Program-made: the position numbers and the translations under genes | Assembly (NCBI GenBank): GCA_900095095.1 | Contig: FMBT01000323.1 | Span: forward strand, 124,001 to 188,000 | DNA: 64,000 bases | Direction: 5' to 3' | From: Fragilariopsis cylindrus CCMP1102 | Lineage: Eukaryota; Bacillariophyta; Bacillariophyceae; Bacillariales; Bacillariaceae | In this document: in pieces, positions 57,602-64,000 of the stretch | Position numbering within the stretch: position 1 is the stretch's first letter | How the letters are laid out: each line of letters begins with the position of its first letter | Notes under the pieces: generated by a model | The model's database searches: none | Told to the model about the DNA's origin: nothing | What the model saw: the letters and a program-made list of their open reading frames with translations, nothing else

Positions 57602-60600
57602 TAGAAACTAAATCATGCCCAAAATTTTAGTAGTATATGTTAGTCTAGTTTATAATAACAACTTTAGCATCAAGTATATACACCTAAAATGTCGTTTTTC
57701 TAAATTTACTATGAAGTTTACAATTGACCTATTGGTGGAGAATTGTTATATTCCTTAGTTTGTAAGTCCACTGGTATCTCACAATGAGGCTCACACACAC
57801 AGCACATATTTTAGGGATATAAAATAATGTATACACACAACAAAATATCTCATTTGAAAGTGTTGCAAAGGACAACACTTCTGATTCAGGTGCACTAGCA
57901 TCCGCATAGTGTACTAGAACATTTATGTTGCCTCCTACCATTTTTGTTCCTCTGGTTGCGGAAAGAAATCATTGCCTATTGGCAGGCACACAAACAACAA
58001 GATTTTGATCAAGATGGACAACAAAATATCTCATTTGAAATGGTTGCAGAGGACAACACAGGATATTTCAGGGTGCACTAGCATCCGCAGAGTGTATTAG
58101 AACATTATGTTTGCCTCCTACCACTTTTTTGTTCCTGTCGTTGTTGAATAAATTACAATCCACTGTTGTGGTAAGCACACAAATAACAAGACTTTTGATC
58201 AGAGATGGACAACAAAATATCTCATTTGAAATGGTTGCAGAGGACAACACAGATATTTCAGGTGCACTAGCATCCGCAGAGTGTAGTAGAACATTGTAGT
58301 TGCCTCCTACCACTTTTTTGTTCCTGTGGTTGCAGAAAGAAAGTCATTGCACTGTTGTGGAAGGCACACAAACAACAAGACTTTTGATCAGAGATGGACA
58401 ACAAAATATCTCATTTGAAATGGTTGCAGAGGACAACACCGGATGATTCAGGTGCACTAGCATCCACAGAGTGTATTAGAACATTGTGTATGCCTCCTAC
58501 CACTTTTTGTTTCTGTCGTTGAGGAATAAAATTCATTTTGCTGTTGTTGCACTCACAAAATAACAAGATTTTCAATCAGAATGAACCACAAAATATCTCA
58601 TTTGAAAGTGTTGCAACAGACAGCACCTTCTTGGTTGGATGCACTAGCATCCGCATAGTGTACTAGAACATCAAAGTTGCCTCCTACCATCTTTTTGTTC
58701 CTGTCGTTGTTGAATAAATTACAATCCACTGTTGTGGTAAGCACACAAATAACAAGATTTTTGATCAAAATGAACCACAATCAATCTTATTTGAAAGTGT
58801 TTCAACAGACAGCTCCTTCTTGGTCGGGTGCACTAGCATTCTTTTAGTATACTAGAACATAGTGTTTGCCTCCAACCACTTTTTTGTTTCTGTGGTTGTG
58901 GAATGAAATTCATTTTGCTAATGTGGTAGGCACACAAATAACAAGATTTTTGATCAAAATGAACCACAAAATATCTCATTTGAAAGGGTTCCATAGGACA
59001 TCACCAGCTGTGTCAGGTGCACTAGCATTCACATAGTGTACTAGAACATTGTGTTTGCCTCCTACCACTTTTCTATACTTGTGGTTGCAGAAAAAAATTC
59101 ATTCTGCTAATAATGTGATAGGCAGGCACACAAACAACAAGATTTTTCACCAAAATGGACCACCAGATATTTTATTTGAAAGGGTTGCAGAGGACAACAC
59201 CAGATGGGTCAGGTGCACAAACATCCACATAGTGTATTACAACATTGTGTCTGCCTCCTCCAACTTTTCTGTTCCTGTGGTTGAGTAATAAAATTCATTT
59301 TGCTGTTGTTGCACACACACAAAAAATAACAAGATTTTTCACCAAAATGAACCACCAAATATTTCATTTGAAAGGGTTGCAGAGGACAACACCAGATGGG
59401 TCAGGTGCACAAGCCTCCTCATAGTGTATTAGAATATTGCATTTGCCTCCTACTACTTTTATCTCCTTATGGTTGCGAAATAAAATCCATTATGCTGTTA
59501 AAATGGTAGGCACACAAACAACATGATTTTGGATCAGAAATAATGAGCAACAAAATATCTCATTTGAAATGAAAACAGAGGACAGCACCAGATGGGTTGG
59601 TTGCACAAACATCCACATAGTGTACTAGTAATTCTGATTGGTATTATTTTATCTCACAATTTTTCCTGTGGAGTTTGAATAATAAAAAAATGAATAACTT
59701 CTTCTTAGGTTCTACAACCAGCATGGTGCACCAAAATACCATCCAGTCATCCATCTCATACCCATAGGGGATGAACCAAGGGTCATAATCTCTCATACTT
59801 ACCTTATTCTTGCCTCCAGAAAACAAACATTGCATTTTGGTCAACATGTCATATTTCCATCCCAAAAGTACCATCATTCAGAAATAGGCTGCCACAACAT
59901 CAAGAAAAGGAATTGGACCATGGCTTCAACACCCAGGTACCTTTCATATATGCATATGGTCAAAACACACCAACAACAATACTTGAAACATTTGCCATAT
60001 TGGTGGTGTGGTATGGTGGGGAACAATAGAATAGAGACATAAAATAGCCCAAAATGCACACACTGCAAAGATATTTGAGATGCTACTGCGCCCATACCAG
60101 GTATGCTGAGTCCCAAATAAAATAGCTAGACATCAACCTAACTTATGAAGTTTTTGGACTATACTATTGCTTTAGGTAACCATACATGTATTTGGAGTGT
60201 CATGGGTCAAAACCCACCAAACTATTTCTCTATGTGCCAAGTGAGTGTGTAATCAAGGCCGTGGTGCACCATCAATACAGACCTAATGACCTAGAAATCT
60301 TACATGGAGCTTAACATTATACCTCTGGGTACAAGGTCCACCTATTGCTTAGGGCTCTAGGGAGGTTAGGAAGGTGTCAGGGTGTGCTAAGCCCCCAAAA
60401 GGGTCATTTGGGCCCCAAAACAGGTTTCCCCCTTTAGTACCCACACCAGCATGGTCCTGCCCATGGCTCTCCAAGTTTATATTCCCTTTGGTGTATATGG
60501 TCAACCCCATGTGCTTACTTTGGGATAATTCATCTTTTTGAGTGTGTACTAGGTCACATACCCCCCCCCCCCCCCAATGGGCCATGTTCCCATGTCCTAG

Positions 60601-60800
60601 GCTGCATCACACCCTTTACCACCTTCCAGTGTGAAGAACACATACCTAGCGCCCCAAAGTCTGGTCCAGGTATCCACCCTATGCATATTAAGCTCAGATT
60701 ATACCATCTGATTGGGACTTTATACATGCTAGGATGGGTTAGAATACCAGAAAGTGGAGTGGTGCAGGTAGCAAGTACCACAGGACATGAATAACGTGCA
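57602..60800. repeat. Repeat island B (composite repetitive element with ten-unit satellite)
   Basis: The left end (57602-57800) is the inverted counterpart of island A's right end. Then come the satellite array (57830-59640), a non-repeated middle (59640-60400) and a segment at about 60400-60600 that matches island A 7270-7470 in the same orientation (GGCCCCAAAACAGG, CCTTTGGT.TATGGT, AATTCA.CTTTTTGA, AATGGGCCAT). A poly-C tract of about 15 nt lies at 60561-60575. The right end could not be defined. No gene in it is supported. Confidence 0.75.
57830..59640 (+). repeat. Satellite array B, period about 181-196 bp, ten units
   Basis: The marker TATCTCATTTGAAA or variants begins near 57846, 58027, 58218, 58407, 58594, 58783, 58972, 59168, 59360 and 59556. 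Units share GTTGCAGAGGACAACAC, GGTGCACTAGCATCC, TAGAACATT.TGTTTGCCTCC and GGCACACAAACAACAAGA with array A in the same orientation. Units 2-4 are more alike to each other than to the rest, and units 8-10 resemble array A most (GAGGACAACACCAGATGGGT), so the array has at least two subfamilies. Confidence 0.92.
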
Positions 60801-62523
60801 AACAATAATTACTAAATTGTTTGTTAACTATCAATAGACAATCTTTCCATGCTCTATTTGTTGCTGTTGTTGATGTTGTCATATTGAAGGAATCATCAAA
60901 TTAACTAATTTCCTCTATGTATTGGTATGTTGTGCTGGTGTACCAGTATTCATAGTATTTTCCCCTCTGATTTGCTTCTGCTTTGTTTGTTTGTTTGTTT
61001 GTTTGTTTGCCTGCTTTGTTTGTTTGTAGGAGCCAAGCCAAGACAAACCACCACCAACACCAACAACAACAACAAGTAGTAATCTGTGAATGTGTCTAGC
61101 TACCTAAGTTCACTAGACTGAAGCGAAGACTTCCCAACTATGTACGTACTTATGTACCGTATGTAAATGATAGTGTTTGACTCTTCGTCGTGTGTTTGTT
61201 ATCTACTTGTATGGTCTGTCCTTAGTCAGTTATTCACTAGCTACTCGTGTCGTACTCCTAACCACACAAGTACCGGTAACAGTATTTACCGTACAAGAAG
61301 ACGAGCGCTAATACCGCACCGTAGAATAATTGTATGCAGCCTATGCGAGTGCGAACCGCAAAAGCATTCCCAAAGTCCATACGCTAGCTGTCATATATAT
61401 TACGAACTGCTTCCCGTTATAAAACTTGAAGTACTAGTACGCGTGATGCTACAGTACTACAATAATAATATTATTCCAAGTCAAGTCATCCAAAACACAT
61501 ATGCTAGTCGTTATGAAGGAATTTCGTTTAACGTATTCTCTTACAGTATTTCGATTGGATTCGCACTTTATTGTTTGACAAAAAGTAGTAATGTACAGTA
61601 GTGATATAATTTGTTTTCATCTCTTATATAATATATTTCGTATTTCCAGTCCCAGTCATTCATAAACGCAATTTTTTATTGTTGCGAAGAAGAATCGACA
61701 GACATCAAAATTTGAATTGTGTCGATTCAACGCTTCATTCGCTTTTTTTTTAATGCCATTCTGAAGTTGGGGGCTGTTCTGATGACGCATGTTCGTCAAA
61801 GTGGATATTATGCACGTTTTTACAAACTTCGCCAATTTATTACGTCATTTACATATTACACGTAACAACATATACTGTAGGTGTGTGTATGGAGTATATA
61901 TACTATAACCGTATCTATGAGGCTTATACATTATATCAAACAAAAGGACTACGACTTACAAAAACAGCACATAAAAGCTTAAGAGTCGCAACGCACATGA
62001 CATTTCATCATTATTATCATATTATTATTGCACAGAAAAGAGAATTTCACATCATTGTTAACATCCTATCCCATAAAATAAAAATTGTTTCCTGTACAGT
62101 ATTTTGGAACTGCAAGCACTTTCCTTCGCACTTCCGTTTGTTACAAATTCGCAGATTCACTTCGGAGACATCACATCGGACATAAGACATCACAACATAA
62201 AATAAAAAGCCTACTTTGTAACCAACCATCGCGTACGTTGTTACCTTCCGCAATTTTATTTTTATAGACATCACATAAAAATTGTATTGTATTTGTAACC
62301 GCACGTTCGTTCGTTACATACCTTCATTTTTTACAACCTTGACATAAGCTTGACACAAGCAAGCTTACGACAAGTAAACAAACGACATCAAGTAAGCAAA
62401 CGACAAGTAATGCACAAACGAACATACTCTAATTTGATAAGATGACTAACGCTAGTATAACGATCCAGGTGGCAGTAGCGGCGGCAGCAGCAACGATATC
62501 GCCGCTGCTAACGCTAACGCGAT
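60801..62523. other. Intergenic region upstream of the receptor cyclase
   Basis: (TTTG)n lies at about 60984-61008. A 144-codon frame at 61167-61601 has no recognisable domain, repeats or targeting signal and is not supported as a gene. Near 62340-62410, ACAAGCTTGACACAAGCAAGC and CGACAAGTAA words recur. Nothing else was recognised. Confidence 0.4.
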
Positions 62524-64000
62524 ATGACATTAGAAGAAATTTTTGTTCCATCGATGAGTAATAATAGACGTGGATCAAATGATTGTGCCTATGCCTATGC
62601 CGGCAAGACTACTAGTAGTAGTCCTACTGATGGTGGTACTAATAGTCCTACTACTGTGACTGTTGTGAGTAGTATCGAAATGGTGGATGAATAGCACCGC
62701 AATTACAACAACAAACAGTATGACTGTTCCAAGTGGTATAGCAATGATGATGATAATAATAATATCAAGGCGGGCGCGCTAAACGCTTCAGATATTGAAG
62801 ATCACGATATTGCTAAGACTATTGAAATTGGTAATAATACTAATCGCAATAATGCCAATGCTGATATCAATGGTAATGAAGGTGACGCGTCCTCCCATAC
62901 CTCCGGATGGGGAGAAGGTGATCAGTCCTCACATGGTGCCAGTACCACTGATACTGGATATACACCAACAACCTTAAATGATACTACAGGTGGTGCACCC
63001 AATGGTGGTGAAGATTCACCATTAAATATTGCACGAAAAGAAAATCGTGCCGTGAGTTTATGGAGAATATTTATGTTTTGTGTCTTAATTACTACGACGT
63101 ATGCCGTCGCTGCATTAGTCTATGCTTTTACCTCGAATTTTGAAGCGAAAGAATTCGAATCCGCATTCGCTGATGATACCTTAAAAATATATGAAAGTTT
63201 AGGTTCGAGTTTGGATACCAAATTAGCGGCAGTGGATTCATTAGCAATGTTAATGGTCTCCAGTGCACGTGAGAAAGGTGAAACATTCCCATTTACAACA
63301 TTGACTGATTTTGCATCGAAAGCTGCTAAGGTACGTATTGTCTTTGTTTGTTGTTTGTTACGTTACGTTACGTTTTGTTTGTCTTTTGTTGTGTTGTTGT
63401 TAATATGTACGCACGTTGACGTCTCTCTTCCCTTCCTCACCCTATTACTTTCACTTTCATCTCTGTCCTTCCTTTCCAAATTTTAGACAAGAATTTTATC
63501 CAATGCCATTGCATTACAACAATATCAATATGTGATTGAAGATGATCGTGACGAATGGGAATTATATGCCAAAGCTAATGAACAATGGGTACAGAATTGT
63601 ATTGATGTCGAACGTGTCGATACAACATTCCGGAATGCCTCGGATTCATTGCCTATCGCGAATTACAAATCCAATAATACGTTTAGTACCTCCATTCGTT
63701 ATGGTGGTGATGTCGCGGTCGATACTGGTCCGTATACACCCTCATGGCAAACATATCCTATGTTACCCAATGGTAATTTCTCTGCCTATAATTATAATGC
63801 CATCAATCATATGTTATTAGGACCAGGTATTGATAAATTATTAGAAGATCATAAAGTTATTTTAGGTCCAGTATTGAATTATGAAGATGATGGTGAAAAT
63901 ATTGTCACATCGTGGGCGGCACGCCATGTACCACGTGGGATTGACGCGTCTGAACCAATCATTCGGATGTTATATCCGATATTAGACACGGCATCGAATG
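62524..64000 (+). CDS. Receptor-type protein, probably a nucleotidyl cyclase N-terminal half (partial, right edge)
   Basis: A cytosolic leader (MTLEEIFVPSMSNNRRGS...) rich in Thr, Ser, Asn and Gly is followed by a TM helix (LWRIFMFCVLITTTYAVAAL). The extracellular start (FTSNFEAKEFESAFADDTLK, then LDTKLAAVDSLAMLMVSSAR) looks like the helical stalk of a CHASE-like sensor. Exon 1 ends at 63330 (AAG, GTACGT). After a 156-nt intron (GTACGT...TTTTAG), exon 2 starts at 63487 in phase 0 (TRILSNAIALQQYQYVIEDD) and stays open to the edge, with VDTGPYTPSWQTYPM and NHMLLGPGIDKLLEDHKVIL. In diatoms this layout is typical of receptor adenylate/guanylate cyclases, but the catalytic domain is outside, so a receptor kinase or phosphodiesterase is possible. 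An in-frame TAG at 62692 in the leader needs a small intron (possible GTGAGT donor at 62664, acceptor near 62718), an indel, or a later start. Confidence 0.65.

Noticed and set aside
61167-61601. 144-codon frame right of repeat island B
   Set aside because: No domain, signal peptide or homopeptide pattern like the real genes; it lies in featureless DNA.
1-64000. CRISPR arrays, bacterial operons, phage or organelle genes
   Set aside because: None seen: the repeats are tandem without regular spacers, genes have spliceosomal introns, and no plastid or mitochondrial core genes occur.

Overview
The window reads as nuclear DNA of a low-GC stramenopile alga, most likely a diatom. The grounds are short GT-AG introns, AT-biased codons, many Asn/Asp/Gln/Ser/Thr homopeptides, two proteins with the diatom-type DUF6824 domain (motifs DVLCGRGG and HPGNKRYR), a single-exon HSF-type transcription factor, and a large receptor whose N-terminal layout resembles diatom receptor cyclases. 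The species cannot be named from this sequence. Family names below come from motif recognition by eye, not from a search.

Left part, 1-32.3 kb. A HID1/dymeclin-type Golgi protein (minus strand, runs off the left edge) is divergent with a MIT-like domain protein. A repeat island follows (5.1-7.7 kb). Then come a DUF2256 zinc-site protein, a DUF6824 protein, a very large membrane protein of unknown family, a 3.3-kb gene-poor stretch and the HSF factor. A second repeat island (20.6-23.0 kb) precedes a two-domain enzyme that joins a PncC/CinA-C-like NMN deamidase domain to a NudC-type NAD(H) pyrophosphatase. An MFS transporter and an aldo/keto reductase with a twin-arginine-like leader close this part. 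Apart from one 8-A run in the fusion gene, these genes read cleanly.

Right part, 33-57.6 kb. Most recognisable genes here are broken by 1-nt frame changes, often at homopolymers: a secreted protein, a nucleotide-sugar glycosyltransferase, a MATE transporter, a secreted dirigent-like protein, a Gln-rich protein, and a four-exon Sec14-like/DUF6824 gene with a 20-nt microexon. Intact exceptions are an acidic nuclear-like protein (48.4 kb) and a 7TM receptor (50.3-51.2 kb, 5' end unresolved). This is either a decaying block or a stretch of poorly polished assembly; the sequence alone cannot decide.

A third repeat island (57.6-60.8 kb) carries the same ~190-bp satellite as the first island, and its left end is an inverted copy of the first island's right end. 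The window ends inside a receptor-type nucleotidyl cyclase candidate; its catalytic part lies outside.

The observation with the clearest biochemical logic is the PncC-NudC fusion: NudC would cut NAD(H) to NMN(H) and AMP, and a PncC domain would deamidate NMN to nicotinate mononucleotide, so one polypeptide would hold two successive steps of pyridine-nucleotide recycling. A caveat is that the PncC active-site motif is altered.
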